Assembly (NCBI GenBank): GCA_903928915.1
Contig: CAIYSL010000033.1
Span: 1-64,000, forward strand
Reading direction: 5' to 3'
DNA: 64,000 nt
From: an uncultured Syntrophobacterales bacterium
GTDB lineage: Bacteria > Desulfobacterota > Syntrophia > Syntrophales > UBA5619
The notes beneath the pieces are model-generated. The model had not been told where the DNA came from, made no database searches, and was given only the letters and a program-made list of their open reading frames with translations. Shown piece by piece: positions 7,401 to 14,201 of the stretch. Each line of letters starts with the position of its first letter. Within the stretch, counting starts at the first letter, position 1. A program made the translations under genes and the position numbers.

Positions 7401-7898
7401 ATGGACCAAACCGGAAATCGCCGGGAGGAATCATCCAAACACATCCCGCTCCTGGCAGCGGCATGTATCCTGCTCTGTGCTTGGCTGCCGGGGCTCTCCC
7501 CCGGCGAGACGCAGGCCCCATCCGCATTCAACCCCGCGGCCTACAAACTCTGCGGTGTCACCCTGATCGAGCCGCCCGGCAGTCAGGCCCGGAGCTTCGC
7601 GGTCATCGAGTCCCTGCAGACAGGGCAACAGGGCGTGTACCGGATCGGGGATACGCTGTCCGGCGCGCGCATCACCCAGATGAGCAGGAATTCGATCACT
7701 CTGGTCCTTGAACGCCGGAAACACCTCTTGTACCTGGAAACTGCCGCGCCGGCCGCGGGCGCGAAGGCCGGAACGGCCGCTGGTGCCCCGCAGCTGCTTC
7801 GCAAGAGTTACGCCCCCCCGGGTCCCCTGGCGCCGGAACCCACCCCTGAACAGGTCCTGAAGAACATCGAGGAGGAGCAGCGCACCCAGCCGCGCTGA
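7401..7898 (+). CDS. Small exported protein with GspC/PulC-type HR domain
   Basis: In this 165-residue protein, one N-terminal hydrophobic segment (about 14-34) precedes a periplasmic region of roughly 55-110 that reads LIEPPGSQARSFAVIES, QGVYRIGD, GARITQMSRNSITLVLERR, LLYL. This is the pattern of the homology region of type II secretion GspC/PulC (and the related PilP fold), which contacts the secretin. The C-terminal 45 residues are Ala/Pro-rich and probably unstructured. No PDZ domain follows and no other secretion genes are nearby, so it is a stand-alone HR-domain protein rather than a proven secretion component. Confidence 0.6.
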   Translation: MDQTGNRREESSKHIPLLAAACILLCAWLPGLSPGETQAPSAFNPAAYKLCGVTLIEPPGSQARSFAVIESLQTGQQGVYRIGDTLSGARITQMSRNSITLVLERRKHLLYLETAAPAAGAKAGTAAGAPQLLRKSYAPPGPLAPEPTPEQVLKNIEEEQRTQPR

Positions 7899-7979
7899 CG
7901 CCGGGGACAGCTTCCCTTCCGCCGCCGGTATCGATTTCCCCTGATGGCTCCGCCTCGGCCGCGCCGACAGCGAAGGGGA

Positions 7980-8441
7980 TCAGGAGGCCCCCTTTCGCAG
8001 TTGGACCCGCGCCAGCCACCCCTGGTTCACCCGGACAAGCATTTCCAGGGCGATCACGGAAAGGTGGCGGGGCGTGAGCACGCCGGTGCCCGCGACGGTG
8101 TCGAGCCGCAAGGTGAAATCCTCCTTGCCGTCGGCCGTAACGTCGATGCCCTCCTCTATGACCGGCGGGAAGGCTGTGACAGGCTGCCATTCTACCTGGA
8201 TGAACCCCTCCTGCCGTTCGCCGAGCAGCCCGTCGAAGACGGGACGGTGGATCACGGTCTTGTAGGCCCCGTGATCGACGCTGCGGACGATCTCCCCGCC
8301 CGAGAAGCGGGGAGAAACCGTGATCCCTGTCGTCGAGGCAAAGGTCCTGCCGAAAAAGTCGTTCCCGATGAACATGGCCAGGACCACGGCCAGGCAGGCG
8401 CCGGCCCAGGTGTACCCCGCGATCTTCAGAACCTGTTTCAT
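7980..8441 (-). CDS. Membrane-anchored hypothetical protein downstream of a ferredoxin
   Basis: This 153-residue protein is not recognised. It has one N-terminal transmembrane helix (about 8-28), then a beta-rich extracytoplasmic region. The ATG has an excellent GGGAGGAA site 10 bases upstream and lies 16 bases after the ferredoxin-like gene, so the two are cotranscribed. Small single-helix proteins of this type sometimes accompany NapH-like polyferredoxins in redox modules, but no such function can be assigned here. Confidence 0.65.
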   Translation of the reverse strand: MKQVLKIAGYTWAGACLAVVLAMFIGNDFFGRTFASTTGITVSPRFSGGEIVRSVDHGAYKTVIHRPVFDGLLGERQEGFIQVEWQPVTAFPPVIEEGIDVTADGKEDFTLRLDTVAGTGVLTPRHLSVIALEMLVRVNQGWLARVQLRKGAS

Positions 8442-8457
8442 CGTTCGTTCCTCCCGA

Positions 8458-8811
8458 TCAAATCATGCTGCCCGTCGTCAGCAGACGGATGATCCGCAGC
8501 AAACCCTGCTGGATCTCGCCCGCGGCGAATGTCGCCAGAAAGAGGAAGGCGACGTACAGAAACAGCAGCCGTTTCCCGCTTTGGACCCCCTCGCGGGGCG
8601 TCCCGCGGACGTGGAAGGCCGCCGCACCCGTGGGGCAGACATCCACGCAGGTACCGCATTTCATGCAGGAGAGAAGCGGTCCCCCGGCCTTGATGCTCTC
8701 CTCGGTCATGGAGAGGGTGGGGCAGGCCTTCAGGCACCGCTTGCACTTCAGGCACTTCTCCGGGGCGACCCGGATGTCGAAGGGGTTGATCTTGTTCGTG
8801 AGCGACTGCAT
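8458..8811 (-). pseudogene. Decapitated NapH-type polyferredoxin (two 4Fe-4S clusters plus C-terminal helix)
   Basis: From ATG 8811 the 117-residue frame carries two ferredoxin motifs, CLKCKRCLKACP and CMKCGTCVDVCP, then a hydrophobic helix (LLFLYVAFLFLATFAA). Upstream in the same frame the sequence still reads CSLFCPFGA, the cytoplasmic motif that precedes the clusters in NapH/YccM-type membrane ferredoxins, but it is immediately preceded by TAG (8839-8841). Further upstream there is only sfsA promoter DNA. The N-terminal membrane helices are thus gone and ATG 8811 has no ribosome site. It is most likely a 5'-truncated relic, though a short ferredoxin could still be made. Confidence 0.7.
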
Positions 8812-8935
8812 CGCCCCGAAGGGGCAGAAGAGGCTGCACTACGTCCGTATCCGCAGCCGGTGGAGAAGAACCGCACAGGCGGCCCGGCCGAAAAAGGGAG
8901 AGGCCGCCCCTGGTCGCGGACATACCACAATGGGG

Positions 8936-8963
8936 TTGATTTCCTCCTCATCTGGTCTATGAT
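8936..8963 (+). promoter_or_regulatory. Promoter of sfsA
   Basis: TTGATT (8936-8941), a 16-base spacer, TATGAT (8958-8963). The transcript should start near 8970, only about 4 bases before an in-frame ATG (8974) and 13 before ATG 8983. The mRNA leader would be almost absent. Confidence 0.65.
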
Positions 8964-8982
8964 GCCTGTCTGTATGAATGTC

Positions 8983-10170
8983 ATGCCCGAGACGACTCTC
9001 TCGCCGACCGCTCTGTTCGCGGAGCCTTTGTTTCCCGATCTCGTCAAGGCCGCCTTCATCCGGCGGCCCAACCGGTTCGTGATCCACTGCCGCCTGCGAG
9101 GCCGGACCGTGGACGCCTATATGCCGAACCCGGGCCGGCTCTGGGAGCTGCTCCTGCCCGGCTGCACCGTTTACCTGGTCCCGAGACCGGCGGGCAGTTC
9201 GGGAGTCCTGACCCACACGGCTGTGGCGGTGGAGCGGGAAGGGACGCCCCTTCTCCTGCACACCCACATCAACAACGCCGTGGCCGCCGCATTGATCACG
9301 GCGGGAAAGATCCCGGGCCTGGAGGACGCAACGGTCACCCGGCCGGAGGTGCGGGTCGGACACAGCCGGTTCGATTTTCTCCTGGCCAGAGGCGGCCGGC
9401 CCTTCTATCTGGAGGTCAAATCCTGCACGCTCGTGGGGAACCGGATCGCCATGTTCCCCGATGCCGTGACGCTGCGGGGGAAGAGGCACCTGGAAGAGCT
9501 GGCGGAACTCAGCCGCGGCGGAATCGCCTGCGGCGTCCTGTTTCTGGTCCATTGGCCCCATGCCCGCTTTTTTCTCCCCGACTTTCACACCGACCTGGCC
9601 TTCAGCCGGACCTTCCTGGCGGTGAAGGAAGCCCTCCTGATCAAGGCCGTTTCCCTGGCCTGGCGGCCGGACCTCAGCCTCTCTCCGGAGGTCCGGGAGG
9701 TGGCGATCCCGTGGGAAACGATCAGCCGGGAAGCGAAGGACTCGGGGAGCTACCTCCTGCTGCTGCACCTCCCCCGGGCGGCGGCGATCCCCGTGGGGAG
9801 CCTGGGGACGATCGCCTTTGCAGCCGGATATTACCTGTACGTGGGCTCGGCAAAGGTCGGCCTGACCAAGCGGCTGGAGCGCCATCTCCGGAAGCGGACA
9901 ACCCTGCACTGGCACATCGATTACCTGAAAGGCTTTGCCGATCGCTGCACGGCCATCCCGGTTCGGGCCTCGGAGCCGCTGGAGCACGGACTGGCGGAAG
10001 CGGTGGGCGGGATCGCCGACGATTGCATCGCCTCCTTCGGCTCTTCGGACTGCCACTGCCCGGGCCATCTCTTTAGGTTCAGCGACAATCCCCTCCGGCA
10101 GCGGCCCTTCATCGAGCTGCTCCAGCGGTTCCGCATCGACCGGCTGGAGGGAATGCTTCCGGGGAACTGA
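8983..10170 (+). CDS. sfsA: SfsA domain fused to DUF123 (GIY-YIG-like) domain
   Basis: The 395 residues contain two domains. Residues about 10-235 are SfsA (sugar fermentation stimulation protein, proposed DNA-binding/nuclease-like): RRPNRFVIHC, MPNPGRLWELL, HTHINN, and the FDFLL...FYLEVKSCTLV stretch with the Asp/Glu/Lys of a nuclease-like core. Residues about 250-395 are DUF123: GYYLYVGSA, RLERHLR, HWHIDYL, DCHCPGHLFRF. The fusion occurs in several anaerobe lineages. ATG 8983 is chosen to match the family start; ATG 8974 or 8961 would add 3 or 7 residues, and none has a ribosome site. The biochemical role of SfsA remains unclear. Confidence 0.9.
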   Translation: MPETTLSPTALFAEPLFPDLVKAAFIRRPNRFVIHCRLRGRTVDAYMPNPGRLWELLLPGCTVYLVPRPAGSSGVLTHTAVAVEREGTPLLLHTHINNAVAAALITAGKIPGLEDATVTRPEVRVGHSRFDFLLARGGRPFYLEVKSCTLVGNRIAMFPDAVTLRGKRHLEELAELSRGGIACGVLFLVHWPHARFFLPDFHTDLAFSRTFLAVKEALLIKAVSLAWRPDLSLSPEVREVAIPWETISREAKDSGSYLLLLHLPRAAAIPVGSLGTIAFAAGYYLYVGSAKVGLTKRLERHLRKRTTLHWHIDYLKGFADRCTAIPVRASEPLEHGLAEAVGGIADDCIASFGSSDCHCPGHLFRFSDNPLRQRPFIELLQRFRIDRLEGMLPGN

Positions 10171-10234
10171 AGCGGGGTCGCGGGCCTCTCCGGCATGCCC
10201 CGGCGGCGGAATCTGCCGCGCCTGCGGGTGCCGA

Positions 10235-10263
10235 TTGATTATTGCCTCGAAAAAAGGTAGAGT
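10235..10263 (+). promoter_or_regulatory. Promoter of the dctP-type TRAP operon
   Basis: TTGATT (10235-10240), a 17-base spacer, TAGAGT (10258-10263), followed by GCCGCC. This block is about 31/37 identical to the mrfA promoter at 14165-14201, with the same spacer length. The predicted start near 10270 gives an 82-base leader before dctP. Confidence 0.65.
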
Positions 10264-10351
10264 GCCGCCGTTAAATGACGCCGGTTGTCAGAGGAGACCT
10301 GTCGAGCATGGCTTCTACTGCCGGTGAACTAACCCGAACGGAGGCGTCAAC

Positions 10352-11338
10352 ATGAAGAAAACCATCGCGTTTTGTTTCGCAGTCCTGGCAACAATTCTCT
10401 GGACAGGATCGGCGACAGCCGAGCACAAGGCCACCCTGAAGCTGGCGAGCGCCCTGGCTATGGACCACCCCTACATGGTGGGGGCGCAGCGGTTTGCCGA
10501 CCTGATCAAAGAGCGCACCAAGGGGAACATCACCGTGAAGCTCTATCCGAGCGGCCAGCTCGGCAAGGGGGAACGGGAGATGACCGAGGGGATCCAGCAG
10601 GGTGCTATCGACCTGCTGGTCTCGTCCACCGGCCCCCTCGGCGGGTTCAGCCCGTCGATCAACATCCTCGACTTTCCCTTTCTCTTCCGTGATTTCAGGC
10701 ATGTGGACCTGGTCCTGGACGGGGCGATCGGCCAGAGACTGCTGGGCGATTTCGAAAAGGCCAACATCAAGGGGCTCGCCTTCTGGGAAAACGGGTTCCG
10801 CCACCTGACCAACTCCCGGCGGCCGGTCAAGAGCGTCGAGGACGGCAAGGGGCTGAAGATCCGGACGATGGAGAACAAGGTCCACCTGGCGGCGTGGAAG
10901 GCGGCGGGATTCAACCCCACGCCCATGGCCTGGGGCGAGGTGTTCACGGCGCTGCAGCAGCGGGTCATCGACGGCCAGGAAAACCCGATCGCCGTCCTGT
11001 ACAGCAACAAGCTCTGGGATGCCGGCCAGCTCCATTTCTCGTTTACGGCGCACGTCTACTCCCCGGCGCCGCTGCTGATGAGCAAGAAGACCTTCGACAC
11101 CCTGCCCGCCCCGGAGCGGCAGCTGTTCCTCAAGACCGGCTCCGAAGTGGCAAAGTTCCAGCGCAAGATCAACCGCGACGAAGAAGAGGCGAAACTGGCA
11201 GAGGCGGCCAAGCGCGGGGTGAAGGTGACGCGCGATGTGGACCGCGACGGTTTCCGCAGGGCGATGGCCGCGGTGTACGGTGAATTCGGCGGCCAGTTCA
11301 GCAGGGCCGAGATCGACGCCATCATCAACGCGAAGTAA
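10352..11338 (+). CDS. dctP: TRAP transporter solute-binding protein, DctP family
   Basis: This is the periplasmic receptor of a tripartite ATP-independent transporter. It has 328 residues and a signal peptide of about 23 residues ending GSATAE. The family pattern is clear: LKLASAL..DHPYMVGAQRFADLIKERT near the start, KLYPSGQLG, NILDFPFLF, and the ligand-carboxylate Arg in GLKIRTMEN. Residues after WGEVFTALQQRVIDGQENP fit the second lobe. ATG 10352 follows ACGGAGGCG. It is the first gene of a dctP-dctQ-dctM set, followed by a radical SAM gene. The ligand is probably an organic acid, but its identity is not readable. Confidence 0.93.
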   Translation: MKKTIAFCFAVLATILWTGSATAEHKATLKLASALAMDHPYMVGAQRFADLIKERTKGNITVKLYPSGQLGKGEREMTEGIQQGAIDLLVSSTGPLGGFSPSINILDFPFLFRDFRHVDLVLDGAIGQRLLGDFEKANIKGLAFWENGFRHLTNSRRPVKSVEDGKGLKIRTMENKVHLAAWKAAGFNPTPMAWGEVFTALQQRVIDGQENPIAVLYSNKLWDAGQLHFSFTAHVYSPAPLLMSKKTFDTLPAPERQLFLKTGSEVAKFQRKINRDEEEAKLAEAAKRGVKVTRDVDRDGFRRAMAAVYGEFGGQFSRAEIDAIINAK

Positions 11339-11378
11339 CCGGACGGTTGATCGTTCCGTTCTCGCCGGGGGCTGCTCC

Positions 11379-11870
11379 ATGGCTGCACTGCACCGGTTCA
11401 ACGAATTCCTGGTGAAGGCCGGAAGCTGGGGGACGATGCTGTTCCTCCTGATCATCGCCGTGGTCGTTCCCTTCGAGGTGGTCGGCCGCTATGTGTTTGA
11501 GCGGATGACCGTCTGGTCCGGCGAGGTTTCCACCTACTCGCTCGTCTGGGCCTCGATGCTGGGCGGGGCGGTGGGGCTCAGAAAGGGCTATGCGATCAGC
11601 ATAACCACGCTCGTCGAGGTCCTCCCCCCGGCCCCGGCAAGGCTGCTGAAATCGGCCGCCTATCTCTCGGCGCTATTCTTCTTCGGCACCCTCTTCGGCT
11701 ACGGGCTCTTCCAGGCCGCCTACAACGCACACCAGACCTCGCCGGCCATCGGCATGATGATGACCATCCCCTATGCCGCGCTGCCGGCGGGATTCTTCAT
11801 CATGTTCTTCCTGACGCTAGAGGAGTTCCTGGGCAGCCTCGGCCGCGGCCCGAAAGGGATGGGCCGATGA
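11379..11870 (+). CDS. dctQ: TRAP transporter small membrane subunit, DctQ family
   Basis: This 163-residue membrane protein has four hydrophobic helices (about 18-38, 50-70, 88-108, 128-150). The DctQ signature VVVPFEVVGRYVFERMTVWS is followed by GEVSTYSLVWASMLGGAVGLRK. It pairs with DctM and receives substrate from DctP. ATG 11379 is placed so that the N-terminus is short and cytosolic, as in the family; upstream in-frame sequence runs into dctP. Its stop overlaps the dctM start by four bases (ATGA), which implies translational coupling. Confidence 0.9.
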   Translation: MAALHRFNEFLVKAGSWGTMLFLLIIAVVVPFEVVGRYVFERMTVWSGEVSTYSLVWASMLGGAVGLRKGYAISITTLVEVLPPAPARLLKSAAYLSALFFFGTLFGYGLFQAAYNAHQTSPAIGMMMTIPYAALPAGFFIMFFLTLEEFLGSLGRGPKGMGR

Positions 11871-13144
11871 TCCTGTTTGCGGCCGCCTTCGTCGGACTGC
11901 TGGCCCTTTCGGCCCCGATCGTCGTGGCACTGGGAGGCTGCTCCCTCGTCTACGCCCTGTTCAGGGACACGATGCCGCCGACCACGCTGATCCAGACGAT
12001 CTTCGGTGGGCTGGCCAGTTTCCCGCTGCTGGCAATCCCGCTGTTCATGCTGGCCGGAAACCTGATGAGCGCAGGGGGCATCACCCCGGATTTGGTGCGC
12101 TTCGCGCGCCTGCTCCTGGGTCACATCCGCGGCGGTCTGGGCCATGCCACGATCCTCACCTGCGCCGTCTTCGCCGCCATATCCGGGGCCGCGGTGGCCA
12201 CGGCCGTTGCCGTCGGCGTGGTGATGATCCCGGCGATGCGGAAGGCCGGATACGACGAGGACGTGGCGGCCGCGCTGACCTGCACCGCCGCCTGCATGGG
12301 GCCGATCATCCCGCCGAGCATCCCCTTCATCATCTACGGGGTCGCGGCCAACGTCTCGGTCGGGGCGCTGTTTCTGGGGGGCGTGCTGCCGGGCCTTCTG
12401 CTCGGCGCCGCGTTGATGGTCTACATGGCCGTGGTGGCTGCGCATCGCGATTATCCCCGCGACGCGAAGAAATCGATCCGGGAGATCGTCGGGGCCGCCG
12501 GCTCGGCGTTGCCGGCCCTGTCCATGCCGGTGCTGATCATCGGCGGAATCCTGAGCGGCATCTTCACACCCACCGAAGCGGCGGGCGTGGCGGTGGTGTA
12601 TGCGGCCTTCGTGGGGGCCTTCGTCTACCGGAAACTGAATTTCGGGAACCTTCCCGGGATCCTGCTGAAGTCCGGCCTGGAATCGGGGATGGTCATGCTG
12701 CTGATCGCCATGTCGGAGCCCTTTGCCTGGATCATCGCCGTCGAACAGATCCCCCAGCTCCTGATCGAACAGCTCTCCACCCTGACCGTTTCCCCCTGGC
12801 TGGTCCTGCTCGTCATCAACGTCTTCCTGCTGCTCCTGGGGATCCCGCTGGAGACTGCCCCCGCCCTGGTCATCGTCACGCCGGTGCTGGTGCCGATCGC
12901 CGCCGCCGCGGGGATCGATCCGGTGCACCTGGGGATTGTCGTCTGCCTGAACCTCGTGCTGGGGTTGATCACGCCACCGGTGGGGGCGGTGCTCTTCGCG
13001 GTCTGCGGCATCGCGAATCTTTCTTTGGCCCGGCTCAGCAGGGCGCTCTGGCTTCCCTTCCTGGTCGCGCTGGCCGTGCTGGCCGTCGTGACCTACGTTC
13101 CCTGGCTGAGCACCTTCTTGCCCGGGCTGTTGCTGGGTCGCTGA
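11867..13144 (+). CDS. dctM: TRAP transporter large membrane subunit, DctM family
   Basis: This 425-residue protein has around twelve membrane segments and the DctM hallmarks PLLAIPLFMLAGNLM, SGAAVATAVAVGVVMIPAM and IIPPSIPFIIYG. It is the Na+-coupled transport channel of the system. It overlaps dctQ by four bases and ends immediately before the radical SAM gene, so all four genes form one transcript. Its length is normal for the family. Confidence 0.95.
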   Translation: MILFAAAFVGLLALSAPIVVALGGCSLVYALFRDTMPPTTLIQTIFGGLASFPLLAIPLFMLAGNLMSAGGITPDLVRFARLLLGHIRGGLGHATILTCAVFAAISGAAVATAVAVGVVMIPAMRKAGYDEDVAAALTCTAACMGPIIPPSIPFIIYGVAANVSVGALFLGGVLPGLLLGAALMVYMAVVAAHRDYPRDAKKSIREIVGAAGSALPALSMPVLIIGGILSGIFTPTEAAGVAVVYAAFVGAFVYRKLNFGNLPGILLKSGLESGMVMLLIAMSEPFAWIIAVEQIPQLLIEQLSTLTVSPWLVLLVINVFLLLLGIPLETAPALVIVTPVLVPIAAAAGIDPVHLGIVVCLNLVLGLITPPVGAVLFAVCGIANLSLARLSRALWLPFLVALAVLAVVTYVPWLSTFLPGLLLGR

Positions 13145-13147
13145 GTG

Positions 13148-14080
13148 ATGGACGGAACCCTCCGCCGCCTCCATTGGGCGCCGAATCTGTTGGCCTTCTA
13201 TCTGCGCAGGGCGGTTCTCCGGCAGAAGATCCCGCTCATCGCCAGCTTCAAGCTCACCTACCGCTGCAACCTCGCCTGCCTGGCCTGTCCCTTCCACCGG
13301 CGCGCCGGGGAGAGGCACGCGAGCATTACCTGGGAGAGGGCAGTGGCCGCACTGGACGAGCTCCAGCGGCGCGGTACGCGGATCGTTGTCTTCGAAGGCG
13401 GCGAGCCCTTCCTCTGGCGGGACGGCAGCCGCGGCCTTCACGAGCTGGTGGCCTACGCGAGGGAGCGCTTCCTCCGGGTCGCCGTGACCACCAACGGCAC
13501 CTTCCCCCTCGACGTAGCGGCGGACCTGATCTGGGTGAGCCTGGACGGGGCAGGCGCTCTGCACGACGACCTGCGGGGCGATTCCTTCGCCACGGCCTGG
13601 TCGAACCTGGTGACGGCCGGCCACGGGGGGAACAAGGCGCGGGTCCTGGTCCATTTCACCCTCAACCGGATGAACTGGCGCGAGATCGAACCGCTGGCGA
13701 GAAAGCTCGCCGGACTCCCGGCGGTGAAGGGGATGACCCTGCAGCTCTTCTACCCCTACGGCCAGGGGGAGTCTCCGCTGGCCCTCTCCGGCGAAGAGCG
13801 AAGAGAGGCCCTGGAACAGGCGATCTGCCTCAAGCGGTCGTACCCCATCATCAACTCGGAGCGGTGCCTGCGGGGGATGATCGAAAACGATTGGACCTGC
13901 CGCGATGACCTGCTGATCAACGTGGACCCCGACGGCCTGATCACCCAGGGCTGCTACGTCAACGGGAGGGGAGCGGTCGACTGCCGCAGCTGCGGCTTCA
14001 CCCCCGTTGCCGAGGCCTCGGGGGCCCTGGCCCTCCGCCCCGGATCGATCCTCGCCGGCTGGCGGGCGTATCTGGCCTGA
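13148..14080 (+). CDS. Radical SAM protein with Cys-rich C-terminus
   Basis: The 310 residues include the radical SAM cluster motif CNLACLAC (CxxxCxxC, about residues 40-47) within a normal TIM-barrel start (IASFKLTYRCN), a GGEP motif (FEGGEPFLWR), and a late QGCYVNGRGAVDCRSCGF segment that could bind an auxiliary cluster. The enzyme generates a 5'-deoxyadenosyl radical; the substrate is unknown. The start is ATG 13148 (GTG 13145 is the adjacent alternative), directly after the dctM stop. Placement in the TRAP operon hints that it modifies or degrades the imported compound, but this is inference. Confidence 0.85.
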   Translation: MDGTLRRLHWAPNLLAFYLRRAVLRQKIPLIASFKLTYRCNLACLACPFHRRAGERHASITWERAVAALDELQRRGTRIVVFEGGEPFLWRDGSRGLHELVAYARERFLRVAVTTNGTFPLDVAADLIWVSLDGAGALHDDLRGDSFATAWSNLVTAGHGGNKARVLVHFTLNRMNWREIEPLARKLAGLPAVKGMTLQLFYPYGQGESPLALSGEERREALEQAICLKRSYPIINSERCLRGMIENDWTCRDDLLINVDPDGLITQGCYVNGRGAVDCRSCGFTPVAEASGALALRPGSILAGWRAYLA

Positions 14081-14166
14081 GCTGAACCATCTATCAGCAG
14101 CGACGGAATCATGCCGACCCTTCTGCCCGGCTGAAGGAGTGTGCGAAACGTCCCTGGGGACGGTGA

Positions 14167-14195
14167 TTGATTCCTGCCCTGAAAAAGGGTACAGT
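14167..14195 (+). promoter_or_regulatory. Promoter of mrfA with leaderless geometry
   Basis: TTGATT (14167-14172), a 17-base spacer, TACAGT (14190-14195), then six bases and the ATG at 14202. The usual start point, seven bases past the -10 box, is the A of the ATG, and no ribosome site exists upstream. Confidence 0.7.
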
Positions 14196-14201
14196 GCCGC
14201 C

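Noticed and set aside
8839-10068. A - strand frame of 409 codons opposite sfsA, which would extend into the truncated ferredoxin region
   Set aside because: It ends at the TAG before CSLFCPFGA and consists of antisense-type sequence. The SfsA-DUF123 frame carries all conserved motifs.
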